A DNA stretch of 64,000 bases from Thermococcus aggregans. GTDB taxonomy: Archaea; Methanobacteriota_B; Thermococci; Thermococcales; Thermococcaceae. The stretch is taken from NCBI RefSeq assembly GCF_024022995.1, contig NZ_CP099582.1:1539054-1603053 (forward strand). Direction: 5' to 3'. Below the pieces are notes generated by a model, which made no database searches, was not told the origin of the DNA, and saw nothing but the letters and a program-made list of their open reading frames with translations. Made by a program: the position numbers and the translations under genes. This document shows positions 9,925 through 18,656 of this stretch, piece after piece; positions within the stretch are counted from its first letter, which is position 1, and every line of letters starts with the position of its first letter.

Positions 9925-11046
9925 GTGGATAAAGAAGAGCTCACAATTATTAGGAAGTTTGAGCACATTGAGCACTGCCTAAAGAAGCAGGTTGAAGCCC
10001 ATGTAAGCACCCAATTCGAGAACATACATTTTGTTCACAAATCCTTGCCGGAGATAGACAAGGATGAAATTGATTTAAGCGTGGAATTTCTTGGAAGAAA
10101 GTTTGACTACCCAATAATGATAGCTGGAATGACCGGAGGTACAAAAGGCTCACAGATCGCTGGGAAAATAAACAAAACCCTTGCTAAAGCTGCCCAAGAG
10201 CTTAACATCCCTATGGGGGTTGGAAGTCAGAGGGCCATGATTAGAAACCCAGAGACATGGGAGAGCTACTACGTTAGGGATGTTGCGCCCGATGTCTTTT
10301 TGGTCGGCAATCTCGGAGCTCCCCAGTTTGCCGAAACAATGCCCAACCGCTATGGTGTTGAGGAGGCGTTAAAAGCTGTTGAAACGATTCAAGCTGATGC
10401 CCTCGCCATTCACATGAACCCTCTCCAAGAGAGCGTCCAGCCTGAGGGAGATACACAATACCGGGGCGTTCTAAAAGCCTTGGCAGAACTCAAAAATGAG
10501 CTCCCATACCCAATAATAGCCAAGGAGACCGGGGCCGGAGTTTCGATGGAGGTTGCAATAAGGCTTGAGAGCATCGGCATAGATGCCATTGACGTTGGAG
10601 GTCTTGGAGGCACGAGCTGGAGTGGTGTTGAGTATTACAGAGCTAAGGATGAGAGAAGCAAAAACCTGGCTCTGAAGTTCTGGGACTGGGGAATTCCAAC
10701 TGCTCTAAGCGTTGCTGAAGTTCGCTACGCCACAGGGCTCCCAATAATTGCCACAGGTGGGATAAGGGACGGCATAATGATTGCAAAGGCCTTAGCCCTT
10801 GGTGCAAACTTGGCAGGAGTTGCTTTACCTCTGCTGAAGCCGGCAGTTAAGGGCGATGTTGAGGGTGTGATTAAGATTCTTCAAAGGTACATAGATGAGC
10901 TGAGGAACGCGATGTTTCTCGTTGGGGCAAGGAACCTTGAAGAGCTTAGAAAAGTGCCCCTCGTTGTCACAGGATTTGCAAGGGAATGGCTTGAGCAGAG
11001 AATTGACCTAGCTGAGTTTCTCAGGGAAAGGCGAAGAAAAGCTTAG
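9925..11046 (+). CDS. fni: type 2 isopentenyl-diphosphate isomerase
   Basis: This FMN-dependent isomerase interconverts isopentenyl and dimethylallyl diphosphate. The protein has about 373 residues. Family motifs include the N-terminal [33 protein letters not shown] (metal-binding region), [10 protein letters not shown] and ATGGIRDG for FMN phosphate binding. The chosen start is GTG 9925, preceded by GAGGTGGT that overlaps the end of ipk; a GTG at 9916 would lie inside that ribosome site. An out-of-frame ATG at 9923 should not be taken as the start. It is the third gene of the mvk operon. Confidence 0.94.
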   Translation: MDKEELTIIRKFEHIEHCLKKQVEAHVSTQFENIHFVHKSLPEIDKDEIDLSVEFLGRKFDYPIMIAGMTGGTKGSQIAGKINKTLAKAAQELNIPMGVGSQRAMIRNPETWESYYVRDVAPDVFLVGNLGAPQFAETMPNRYGVEEALKAVETIQADALAIHMNPLQESVQPEGDTQYRGVLKALAELKNELPYPIIAKETGAGVSMEVAIRLESIGIDAIDVGGLGGTSWSGVEYYRAKDERSKNLALKFWDWGIPTALSVAEVRYATGLPIIATGGIRDGIMIAKALALGANLAGVALPLLKPAVKGDVEGVIKILQRYIDELRNAMFLVGARNLEELRKVPLVVTGFAREWLEQRIDLAEFLRERRRKA

Positions 11047-11223
11047 CTTTTTGCTTTCTGCTCTTTTATTACTCTAGCGTTTTGACTAATTGAAGTTCTT
11101 GAAAATGCACTTTGAAAGAAAGTGATAACCCACTAGCCTATACTCTATTAAAACTCGCAAAAGAAAACCATATAAGTCTCCAAGTCAAAAAGTATGTTCG
11201 GAATATTGATTGGAGAGATAGTA

Positions 11224-12315
11224 ATGAAAAAAGCAATGGCACTTTTATGCGGACTAATTCTTATCACTGGTTTCGTTATCCATGAATACATAGACTATCA
11301 AAGAGAGAACCAACAAGCCGAGGCTTCCGAGCTACTACAGAACGTTAAAAGCATAGAAATTGTCCCCGATTATTATGGGTACTTCGACCGCATACCAGAT
11401 GTCTATGTTGCAGGTGCATTGAATAGCACAGAAAAACTCGTAAAGGAGTCAAATGACGCTCTTCTAATACAAGACTTCGAAAACATCAAGAAAGAAATTA
11501 CATCAGATTTCCACGCTCTTGTCATTGCCAGGAGGTTTAAGATATATGCAACCACCAAAATCGTAGAGAACAAACTCTTAAAGAACAGCTCCTCTGCTGA
11601 AGTTGTTGAAGCAGGACTCCGAAGAGAAATCGAAAGAACCAAAGAGGAGCTTGAAAGAGCAAAAATAAACTATAGAGGTTCGATATTTGCCGAATTAAAC
11701 CTAATATACGCAGAACAAGCATTGAAGAATACAGAACATGTGCTGAGCTCTGATTTACCGGCATGGAGAAGGCTCTCACGAGCATACGGAAGCTTAGAAT
11801 CAGCAAAACAGAGAATTGCTTATGCTGAGGTTTTCTGGGAAATTGCTGATAAAAAGGCATATGACCCCCAAGGTATTTACACCAAAATTCAAGCTCTCAA
11901 GAATAAGCCAGAGCTTAAGAACAACAGCAGCTCAATTATCTTAGATGCAATCGGTTTGCTAAACCTTGCGGAGAAAGCGTACAGCCTTGGATACTATGCC
12001 TTGGCTGAGGCAAATGTTAAGCTGGCAGAAGCATATCTTAAAGCATTCCACAAAACCTGTGATAAGATTGACGTCCTCCAAGAGCTGAAGGAAATATACA
12101 ATTTGAAGATAGAGATGAAGAACTATCGCGGGAATATAACTGAAGAGCAAGCCTACGCTCTTTATATGGGAATTTACGGAAGAATGTATTCAGCAGATAA
12201 AATTTTGGGAATAACCCCCTTGGCCTCGGAAAACACTCTGTCCCCATACTGGGACTACAAAGTTGTTGAAACAGTATTTGAAGAGTTTTTCATGCAGTCT
12301 CTTGGTAGCCCTTGA
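11224..12315 (+). CDS. membrane-anchored or secreted helical protein, unknown
   Basis: This is a protein of 363 residues, not assigned to a known family. It opens with a basic/hydrophobic segment (MKKAMALLCGLILITGF) that is a signal anchor or signal peptide. The rest is predicted almost wholly helical, with tandem helical hairpins such as NLAEKAYSLGYYALAEANV and SLESAKQRIAYAEVFWEI. These resemble in style the helical C-terminal half of the secreted Lon-like protease at 18657-20561, but whether they are homologous is not established. The start at 11224 is preferred over 11194 because GGAGAGA lies just upstream and the signal then begins at the N-terminus. It separates the mvk operon from the aRNase J/idsA pair. 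Confidence 0.65.
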   Translation: MKKAMALLCGLILITGFVIHEYIDYQRENQQAEASELLQNVKSIEIVPDYYGYFDRIPDVYVAGALNSTEKLVKESNDALLIQDFENIKKEITSDFHALVIARRFKIYATTKIVENKLLKNSSSAEVVEAGLRREIERTKEELERAKINYRGSIFAELNLIYAEQALKNTEHVLSSDLPAWRRLSRAYGSLESAKQRIAYAEVFWEIADKKAYDPQGIYTKIQALKNKPELKNNSSSIILDAIGLLNLAEKAYSLGYYALAEANVKLAEAYLKAFHKTCDKIDVLQELKEIYNLKIEMKNYRGNITEEQAYALYMGIYGRMYSADKILGITPLASENTLSPYWDYKVVETVFEEFFMQSLGSP

Positions 12316-12568
12316 TACTTGTAGCTTTCTCTCCTTTATTTTATGAAAGCAGCTGAAGACGTTAATCCTTATTCTCTACAACCCCTCTATAATTTTTTCT
12401 GTTTTTGAATGCAAGGCGTTTAGATATAAGTGTTTTTAGCCGTGTTGCCGATTCCTAAGATTTCTAAGGCTTATCTACAGCGTATACCACCTAGTGCTTC
12501 CTCCATTCCTTGCCAAAGTGTGTTGGCAACCCAACGCTCTCGAAGAGTATCAACCTAAGAATGCACAC
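12316..12568. other. intergenic stretch without recognised gene
   Basis: About 250 bases between the secreted protein gene and the aRNase J promoter. It begins with pyrimidine-rich runs (CTTTCTCTCCTTTATTTT) that could terminate upstream transcription. I found no open frame with a plausible start, no tRNA-like fold and no C/D box pattern. Confidence 0.4.
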
Positions 12569-12646
12569 CTTTTTAAACCCCACTCTCAATTATTACTTAG
12601 CTTGACCTTATGCTCATGAGAGCTTAGAGGTCAAACACGGGAGGAA
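12569..12646 (+). promoter_or_regulatory. promoter and structured leader of the aRNase J gene
   Basis: A TATA-like box (TTTTTAAA, 12570-12577) predicts a transcript start near 12600. Exactly there lies an inverted repeat TTGACCT (12602-12608) and AGGTCAA (12628-12634), enclosing a smaller stem GCTC/GAGC with loop ATGA. The ribosome site GGGAGG follows at about 12640. Thus the mRNA for a 5'-3' exonuclease appears to start with a stem-loop. The repeat is seen directly; protection or autoregulation is inference. Confidence 0.55.
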
Positions 12647-12651
12647 AAGAA

Positions 12652-13974
12652 ATGATAACTGTTTACACACTAGGCGGTTACGAGGAAGTAGGAAAGAACA
12701 TGACTGCTATTGAATACCAAGGGGAAGTCGTGATTATTGATATGGGAATAAGGCTCGATAGGGTTCTCATCCATGAGGATGTTAATTTTCAGCAGATGAG
12801 TTCTAGAGATTTAAGAAAATTGGGTGCAATTCCCGATGATTCCTCGCTCAAAAACAAAAAGGTCGTTGCCATTGCTCTTTCTCATGGTCATCTCGACCAC
12901 ATAGGGGCAATAGCAAAGCTCGCCCCTCATTATCCAAACGTCCCAATTTATGGGACTCCATACACAATAAAACTTGCAAAAGGGGAAGTTAGGAGTGAGC
13001 AATACTTTGAGGTCACAAATCCGATGTATGAAACTCAGTATGGGGAGATTGTTCAGGTTAGTGAGAACTTAGCGATAGAGTTCGTGCAGATTACTCATTC
13101 AATCCCCCACTCCTCAATGGTTGTAATACATACTCCAGAGGGAGCTGTGGTTTATGCATGCGATTATAAGTTTGATAACCACAATCCCCTTGGAGAAAAG
13201 CCAGATTACAAGAGGCTCAAGGAAATAGGGCAAGAAGGGGTGAAAGTCCTTATACCGGAATCCACAAGGGTTGCTGAAGAAACAAAGACACCAAGTGAAG
13301 CCTCCGCAAAGCTGCTCTTAGAAGACTTTTTCTACTACGAGGGAATGGAGGAGAAGGGATTAATAGCCACTACATTTGCCTCCCACATTGCTCGTCTCCA
13401 AGAGCTGATAGAGATAGCAAACAACATGGGAAGACAGGCAGTTCTCGTGGGCAGATCGCTTGCAAAATACACCGGAATAGCAAAACAGCTGGGTCTAATA
13501 AAAATGAAAGGAGCAAAAGCAGTTAGAAGTCCAAATGCTGTCCAGAAAACGCTTAGAGAGGTCTCCCAAGCAAGAGAAAACTACCTGCTGATAGTAACGG
13601 GACACCAAGGTGAACCTGGAGCTGTGCTCACGAGAATGGCAAATGGAGAGCTTTACGACATTGGAAAAGATGATACTGTTGTGTTTTCAGCTGGGGTGAT
13701 TCCAAATCCACTAAACATAGCCCAGCGCTATGCCCTTGAAACAAAGCTCAGAATGAGGAGTGTGAGGATGGTTAAGGATTTACATGTCTCAGGCCATGCA
13801 AGCAGGGAGGACCACAGATATTTAATTAAGCTTCTAAATCCGGAGAACATAGTTCCCGCTCATGGAGAATTTAGAATGCTCACCCACTATGCTGAGCTTG
13901 CTGAAGAGGAAGGCTATTTAATCGGAAAAGATGTTTTCGTATCAAGAAACGGTTACAAAGTTGATGTGAGGTGA
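12652..13974 (+). CDS. rnj: aRNase J, beta-CASP 5'-3' exoribonuclease
   Basis: This is a 440-residue metallo-beta-lactamase/beta-CASP ribonuclease, the archaeal counterpart of bacterial RNase J. The metal-binding motif H78-x-H80-x-D82-H83 is in LSHGHLDHIG; further family motifs are ITHSIPHSS, VYACDYKFDNH, VTGHQGEPGA and the C-terminal VSGHASREDH and VPAHGEFRM. Archaeal homologs degrade RNA from the 5' end and are reported to associate with the ASH-Ski2 helicase, also encoded in this window (24578-27085). The gene lies four bases upstream of idsA, an arrangement shared with other Thermococcales as I recall. The leader contains a predicted stem-loop (12602-12634). Confidence 0.94.
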   Translation: MITVYTLGGYEEVGKNMTAIEYQGEVVIIDMGIRLDRVLIHEDVNFQQMSSRDLRKLGAIPDDSSLKNKKVVAIALSHGHLDHIGAIAKLAPHYPNVPIYGTPYTIKLAKGEVRSEQYFEVTNPMYETQYGEIVQVSENLAIEFVQITHSIPHSSMVVIHTPEGAVVYACDYKFDNHNPLGEKPDYKRLKEIGQEGVKVLIPESTRVAEETKTPSEASAKLLLEDFFYYEGMEEKGLIATTFASHIARLQELIEIANNMGRQAVLVGRSLAKYTGIAKQLGLIKMKGAKAVRSPNAVQKTLREVSQARENYLLIVTGHQGEPGAVLTRMANGELYDIGKDDTVVFSAGVIPNPLNIAQRYALETKLRMRSVRMVKDLHVSGHASREDHRYLIKLLNPENIVPAHGEFRMLTHYAELAEEEGYLIGKDVFVSRNGYKVDVR

Positions 13975-13978
13975 TAGC

Positions 13979-15004
13979 ATGAAATTTGACCCACTGTTTA
14001 AAGCATTAAAAGAGAAAGCCAAAGTTGTCGATGAGGCTATTTTTGAGCTCATACCTGAAAAGGAGCCCAAAGTTATTTATGATGCAGCCAGACATTACCC
14101 CTTAGCTGGAGGAAAGAGGGTTAGGCCGTTCATAGTTTTAACCTCTACCGAGGCTGTTGGAGGAAATCCGGAGAAAGCCGTTTATGCAGCAGCAGCCGTA
14201 GAACTGCTCCACAACTACTCCCTAGTGCACGATGACATAATGGACATGGACGAGAAAAGAAGAGGCAGGCCGACGGTTCATAAGGTTTGGGGAATAAACA
14301 TGGCAATTTTGGCTGGAGATCTGCTCTTCTCAAAGGTTTTTGAGGCTGTGGCAAAAATACCTGTCAAGGCTGAGAAAGTTGTAAGGGTTCTGGATGTTAT
14401 CGCAAAGACTTCCAATGAGTTATGCGAAGGGCAGGCAATGGACTTGGAGTTTGAAAACAAAGGAACGGTTACCATAGAGGAATACATGAAAATGGTAAGT
14501 GGAAAAACCGGCGCGCTAATAGATGCTTCAGCTACAATAGGTGGGATCATAGGAACGGAAAACGAGGATTACATCCGAGCATTATCAAAATACGGAAGGA
14601 ATATTGGCATAGCATTCCAAGTATGGGATGATGTTCTTGATTTGATAGCGGACGAAGAAAAGCTTGGGAAGCCTGTGGGAAGCGATATAAGAAAGGGCAA
14701 AAAAACGCTCATAGTTGCTCACTTCCTTGAAAACGCAGGCGAGGAAGATAAAGCAAAGTTCTTCAAGATATTTGGAAAATATGCAGGGGACGTAAAGGGA
14801 GAAGGAATCATAGAGGAGGACATTCAAGAAGATGTCAAAGAAGCCATTGAGCTACTCAGAAAATATGGAAGCATAGACTATGCCGCAAAAGTTGCAAGAG
14901 AGCTGGCAGATGAAGCAAAGGAAGCACTAAAAACACTCCCTGAGAGTGAGGCAAGAGGACAGCTCGAACTTTTGGCGGACTTTATAGTGGAGAGAGAGTA
15001 CTGA
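13979..15004 (+). CDS. idsA: geranylgeranyl/farnesyl diphosphate synthase (trans-prenyltransferase)
   Basis: This 341-residue polyprenyl diphosphate synthase builds the C15-C20 isoprenoid chains of archaeal membrane lipids from the products of the mvk-ipk-fni operon. The first aspartate-rich motif DDIMDMD is at residues 85-91, and the second (VWDDVLDLIAD) lies near residue 220; the GGKRVRP substrate-binding motif is at about residues 44-50. Product length cannot be read reliably from the sequence. It begins four bases after the aRNase J stop with a GAGGTGAT ribosome site overlapping that stop, so it is probably translated from the same mRNA. Confidence 0.94.
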   Translation: MKFDPLFKALKEKAKVVDEAIFELIPEKEPKVIYDAARHYPLAGGKRVRPFIVLTSTEAVGGNPEKAVYAAAAVELLHNYSLVHDDIMDMDEKRRGRPTVHKVWGINMAILAGDLLFSKVFEAVAKIPVKAEKVVRVLDVIAKTSNELCEGQAMDLEFENKGTVTIEEYMKMVSGKTGALIDASATIGGIIGTENEDYIRALSKYGRNIGIAFQVWDDVLDLIADEEKLGKPVGSDIRKGKKTLIVAHFLENAGEEDKAKFFKIFGKYAGDVKGEGIIEEDIQEDVKEAIELLRKYGSIDYAAKVARELADEAKEALKTLPESEARGQLELLADFIVEREY

Positions 15005-15085
15005 TCTTTGCATCTATATCTTTTTAATTTGAAAAGTAGTTGAGCGAAAAGTTTATATATGCAATCTTGGCTTCTTTCTTTCGGT

Positions 15086-15162
15086 GCCCCGGTGGCTCAG
15101 CCTGGTGGAGCGGCCGCTTGGTAAGCGGCAGGTCGCGGGTTCAAACCCCGCCCGGGGCTCCA
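15086..15162 (+). tRNA. tRNA-Thr (anticodon GGT)
   Basis: A complete cloverleaf of 77 bases including an encoded CCA. The acceptor stem is GCCCCGG/CCGGGGC. The anticodon stem GCCGC/GCGGC closes the loop TTGGTAA, giving anticodon GGT. The T arm is CGCGGGTTCAAACCCCG-like, and the discriminator base is T, as in archaeal threonine tRNAs. A TATA-like box TTTATATAT (15052-15060) lies at the proper distance upstream. No intron is present. Confidence 0.96.
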
Positions 15163-15232
15163 ATAAAAGACTCTTTTGAGAACCGTACCACAAATAGTTA
15201 AAACACCCAAACGATACTTTAGTTTGATATTC

Positions 15233-15745
15233 ATGAGCACCAGAGAAAAAATTTTGGAGTATATCACAAAGAATCCCGGGATAACCTTTCGTAAATTAGC
15301 CCAAGAGCTCAACATGGGGATAGGAAACCTTCAATACCACCTACGGCATCTTGAAAAAGAGGGGAGGGTTACTTCAAAGAGGCTTGGAGGGAAAAAATAT
15401 TTCTTCCCTGCGGGTTTTGAAGAAGAGTACAGGCGTCTTATGATAGCTATTTCAAATGAAAGCCAGAGAAAGATACTCCTTTTGCTTGCAGAAGGAGACA
15501 AAAACCAGGGCGAAATTGCAGAAAAGCTTAATTTAACCCCCTCTACTATAATTTATCACACAAAAGGGCTTGAGACTTTGGGGATTATTACAAGGGTAAA
15601 AGATGGAAAGAACACTGTTTATTCCCTTAACTGTGATGTTGATGTTCTACTTCGCATAATTAAGGAGTACAAACCAAAAATCTGGGATAAGCTGGCGGAT
15701 AAATTGATTGATTTAACGTTAACGTTTAGGGGGGAGGAAAAGTGA
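15233..15745 (+). CDS. regulator with two tandem winged-helix domains
   Basis: This is a protein of 170 residues with two ArsR/MarR-like winged-helix units. The first covers about residues 3-60 (REKILEYITKNPGITFRKLAQELN then YHLRHLEKEGRV). The second covers about residues 80-140 (ILLLLAEGDKNQGEIAEKLNLTPSTIIYHTKGLE). No membrane segment or sensor domain is seen. The ATG at 15233 begins soon after an AT-rich promoter without a clear ribosome site. Its end overlaps the start of a three-TM protein gene by four bases, so the two are very likely translated together, perhaps as a DNA-binding protein and its membrane partner. Targets are unknown. Confidence 0.75.
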   Translation: MSTREKILEYITKNPGITFRKLAQELNMGIGNLQYHLRHLEKEGRVTSKRLGGKKYFFPAGFEEEYRRLMIAISNESQRKILLLLAEGDKNQGEIAEKLNLTPSTIIYHTKGLETLGIITRVKDGKNTVYSLNCDVDVLLRIIKEYKPKIWDKLADKLIDLTLTFRGEEK

Positions 15746-16014
15746 TTGACAGTCTGGGGTATCTCCTTGATGGATTTGTAATTATTCTAGGGGCGGTGCT
15801 GTCAGTAGCAGCATGGAAAGCATACAAAAAAAGCGGAATGAAAAGCATTTTGCTTCTTTTTTTGGCATTTCTAATGTTTGTTGCCAAGAAGGTCATTGAA
15901 AACTTTCATCTAATCAAAATCTCATTATCTTCAGAAATCCTCGATGTGATTTCAACTACATTTGAACTCTTGATATTGATATTGTTTTTTATAGCGCTGA
16001 TAAGAAGGGATTGA
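15742..16014 (+). CDS. small three-TM membrane protein paired with the HTH gene
   Basis: This is a protein of 90 residues starting at a GTG that overlaps the preceding stop. Three hydrophobic helices are visible: DGFVIILGAVLSVAAW, ILLLFLAFLMFVAKK and FELLILILFFIALIRR. The loops are short and no catalytic motif is present. The overlap with the tandem winged-helix regulator suggests a joint function such as membrane sequestration or signal input, but no sequence evidence goes beyond the gene arrangement. Confidence 0.65.
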   Translation: MIDSLGYLLDGFVIILGAVLSVAAWKAYKKSGMKSILLLFLAFLMFVAKKVIENFHLIKISLSSEILDVISTTFELLILILFFIALIRRD

Positions 16015-16015
16015 A

Positions 16016-16246
16016 ATGCCGTTTGCAATATATTTAATAAAGGTGAGACTTGGAAGAGAAAAGGAGATCAAAGAAACACTGCTAAACGAGATGAACTTTG
16101 ATGAAGTTTATGTAGTTACAGGCTCGTTTGATATAATCGGGAAGGTTCATATACCCCTCACTAGAAGAGCATTAATCGGCCTAAAAGAAGAACTGGAAAA
16201 GCTAGAGGGCGTCATAGAGGTTAAATACCTCGAAGCCAGAGACTAG
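16016..16246 (+). CDS. stand-alone Lrp/AsnC ligand-binding (RAM) domain protein
   Basis: This is a protein of 76 residues that consists only of the RAM effector domain of Lrp/AsnC regulators, without the DNA-binding helix-turn-helix. The pattern AIYLIKVRLGREKEIKETL, VYVVTGSFDIIGKV and EVKYLEARD matches such domains. Stand-alone RAM proteins can bind amino acids and may hetero-oligomerise with full-length Lrp proteins (one is at 24090-24572). It starts two bases after the membrane-protein gene, so it joins that small operon, and it overlaps the convergent universal-stress gene by four bases. Confidence 0.82.
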   Translation: MPFAIYLIKVRLGREKEIKETLLNEMNFDEVYVVTGSFDIIGKVHIPLTRRALIGLKEELEKLEGVIEVKYLEARD

Positions 16247-16692
16247 CGTACTATTAAGAGCGGGGGCTTCACATTACCAGCTACTTCTTCCAGCAAACTT
16301 CCTATTCTCGTTTTCCCGCTCTTTCCATATGCCCCCATTATTACAAGTGAATATTCACCACTGTTAGCTTCTTCAAGGATCTTATCTTTTGCAATTCCCT
16401 CGACGATTTTTATGGAGCAGTTTACTCCCTCCCCCCGGCAGAACTTTAGCATTTCGGCCATTACGTCTTGAATGTCTCTTTTCATATTGCTCCAGATTTC
16501 CTCTTCAAAACTGCGCACTTTTTCAAAGTCCCCTTGCCTTGCTCCCAAGTTGAATGCAAATGCCTTGGCTTCCCTTCTATCCAAAACTGAAAAGAGTACC
16601 ACTTTTGCATTCTTCTTCTTGGCAACTGCAACTGCATGGAGTGCGGCTTTTTGACTCCACTTTGACCCGTCTATCAACACGAGTATCTTCAT
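16243..16692 (-). CDS. universal stress protein (UspA family)
   Basis: This is a protein of 149 residues with the Rossmann-like Usp fold: KILVLIDGSKWSQKAALHAV at the N-terminus and the ATP-binding signature near the C-terminus in VIMGAYGKSGKTRIGSLLEEV, close to G-2x-G-9x-G(S/T). ATP binding is therefore plausible. The ATG at 16692 has GGTGAT just before it. It starts five bases after the stop of a permease gene which is itself preceded by a second Usp-like gene, so the three form a minus-strand operon. It may sense nucleotide or stress state for the transporter; that is inference. Confidence 0.85.
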   Translation of the reverse strand: MKILVLIDGSKWSQKAALHAVAVAKKKNAKVVLFSVLDRREAKAFAFNLGARQGDFEKVRSFEEEIWSNMKRDIQDVMAEMLKFCRGEGVNCSIKIVEGIAKDKILEEANSGEYSLVIMGAYGKSGKTRIGSLLEEVAGNVKPPLLIVR

Positions 16693-16697
16693 TTTTA

Positions 16698-17975
16698 TCA
16701 CCACACATATCTAGCCCACAAAATTCCAACACCCGCTCCTACCGTTAAGATCATTACAATGATGCCCATCTTAAGAAAGTCCATAAAGGTTATTTTTATA
16801 CCTTCTCTCTCTGCTATTCCTATAACAACAACGTTTGCCGAAGCTCCAATGGCGGTTCCATTTCCACCTAAACATGCGCCCAGGCTTAAAGCCCACCAGA
16901 GAGGATAAGTATTGAGAGACATCCCCATTGCCTTTATTAAGGGTATCATCGTCGCTGTGAATGGGATGTTGTCTATAACCGCAGATGCCAGAGCTGAAAG
17001 CCATGCTATAACTAGAATTGCCTCTCCTTCCGAATGGATGTGAGAAGTTATCCACTGAGCCATCTGGCCTATGAACCCCGTCTCTACTAAACTCCCCACA
17101 ATGAGGAACAACCCTCCAAAGAAGAATAAAGTTGCCCATTCGATTTTTTCCAAAATCCCTTCAGGATTTTCCCTGCTCCAGAAAAGAATCAAAGATGCTC
17201 CAAATAGTGCAACCACAGCTGGCTCTATTCTAAGCTTGTCGTGGACGAAAAAGAAGAGCACAACAACAACGATTGTTATGATGGACTTCCTAAAAAGAGC
17301 CAAGTCCCTAATTGCTGCTCTTTCATCCAAGTTGCCAAGTGTTCTTAAAATCCTCTCCTTTTTTTCTTTACTGACTTTAAGGACTTTCCGATAGGCGAGG
17401 TATACCACGAAAATCATGAGTATCAAATCAAGAAACGCTATCAGGCCCATGTTGAAGAGAAACTCGTTAAAGCTAAGCCCCGCAGCGGATCCTATCATTA
17501 TGTTCGGGGGATCACCAATAAGGGTTGCCATTCCACCAATGTTAGAAGCGAAAATCTCGGAGAGAAGGAAGGGAAGGGGGTTAACTTCCATAAGTCTGGA
17601 AATGTAGATAAGCATCGGAGTGAGCAGGAGAACTGTGGTCACGTTATCAAGAAAAGCGCTTATAAGGGCCGTCACGACCGAAAAAAGAAGCAGAACTCTT
17701 ATAGGTTCGCCTTTTGCAAATTTGGCAGTTTTTATTGCAATATATTCAAATAGACCACTCAGCCTTGTTGTATTCACAATTATCATCATTCCAGCAAGGA
17801 GAAGTATTGTATCAAGATCAAGATAGACGGGAACTTTTTCCCATGGGACTATGTTGGCGAGAAGCACTAAAGAACCTCCGGCCATTGCGGCAACAGTTCT
17901 GTGTATCCGCTCGCTTATTATGAGGGCATAAGTAAAGATGAACACTGCAAGAGCGAATACCTCCAATGGGGTCAT
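16698..17975 (-). CDS. ArsB/NhaD-type ion transporter
   Basis: This is a 425-residue integral membrane protein of the ion transporter superfamily (arsenite permease, NhaD and SLC13-like carriers). About ten to twelve hydrophobic helices alternate with short loops. Superfamily motifs include FLDNVTTVLLLTPM and the later AVIDNIPFTATMIPL, inverted-repeat equivalents, as well as IGDPPNIMIGSAAG and GGNGTAIGASANVV. The substrate (Na+/H+ exchange, arsenite or a dicarboxylate) cannot be decided from the sequence. GAGGTG lies upstream of the ATG. It is sandwiched between two universal-stress genes on the same strand. Confidence 0.85.
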   Translation of the reverse strand: MTPLEVFALAVFIFTYALIISERIHRTVAAMAGGSLVLLANIVPWEKVPVYLDLDTILLLAGMMIIVNTTRLSGLFEYIAIKTAKFAKGEPIRVLLLFSVVTALISAFLDNVTTVLLLTPMLIYISRLMEVNPLPFLLSEIFASNIGGMATLIGDPPNIMIGSAAGLSFNEFLFNMGLIAFLDLILMIFVVYLAYRKVLKVSKEKKERILRTLGNLDERAAIRDLALFRKSIITIVVVVLFFFVHDKLRIEPAVVALFGASLILFWSRENPEGILEKIEWATLFFFGGLFLIVGSLVETGFIGQMAQWITSHIHSEGEAILVIAWLSALASAVIDNIPFTATMIPLIKAMGMSLNTYPLWWALSLGACLGGNGTAIGASANVVVIGIAEREGIKITFMDFLKMGIIVMILTVGAGVGILWARYVW

Positions 17976-17986
17976 TCGGACACCTC

Positions 17987-18529
17987 CTAATAGACTATTA
18001 CCGGAATTTCCAAATGCTGAATTATCTTAAGAACCAAAGGGCTGAGAGGAGAGGTTTTTGTGATCTCGGCGCCGTAGTTTCTCGAAATTGCTAGCATGTC
18101 ATAATTCCCAGCCATCCTTATTACATCATCGCTCTTGTTTCCAAAGAATATACGTCTTTGCACCCTCAGACCATAGCTCTCGAGCTTTTTCGCTACGTTG
18201 TTAAGCAATTCTTCCCCCATTATCTCCTCCCTTCGCCTGAATTCCTCACTTGCTTCCGGACTAAGTGTTTGACGCACAAGTTCAAATACTTGGGAATCCA
18301 GAATGTAAACAAGCAAAATCCTTGCGTCATAGGCACTTATTGTTTCATACAACTCTGTGGGAATGTTCTTAACATACCTGTCAAGTGGCATCAATATGGA
18401 GCGAATTTCAGGGATTTGTCTTTCCTCCTCAGTTAAAAGAAACTCCCTATAGTGCTTTATTATGTCCTCATATTTTTTTCCGGCTATATGCTTAAACTTT
18501 CGGCCAATGAAAGAGGAATACAGGCCCAT
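17987..18529 (-). CDS. Usp-like protein with N-terminal extension
   Basis: This is a protein of 180 residues whose C-terminal two thirds resemble a universal-stress domain (ARILLVYILDSQVF, then YDMLAISRNYGAEITKTSPLSPLVLKIIQHLEIPVIVY). An N-terminal extension of about 50 residues (GRKFKHIAGKKYEDIIKHYREF) is basic. The ATP signature is altered, so nucleotide binding is doubtful. The ATG at 18529 has AGGGGAGA upstream. As the first gene of a Usp-permease-Usp operon, it is a candidate regulatory partner of the transporter. Confidence 0.7.
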   Translation of the reverse strand: MGLYSSFIGRKFKHIAGKKYEDIIKHYREFLLTEEERQIPEIRSILMPLDRYVKNIPTELYETISAYDARILLVYILDSQVFELVRQTLSPEASEEFRRREEIMGEELLNNVAKKLESYGLRVQRRIFFGNKSDDVIRMAGNYDMLAISRNYGAEITKTSPLSPLVLKIIQHLEIPVIVY

Positions 18530-18656
18530 ATTGTCTCCCCTTAACCGTTTTGATGATAAGCTTAAAAAAACTTTGGTTTAGACTTCCAATTTTTGGAATC
18601 ATGAACCACAAGAGATATTAAAGAGCACAGGGAACTAAACCATCGGAGGTGAGGAT

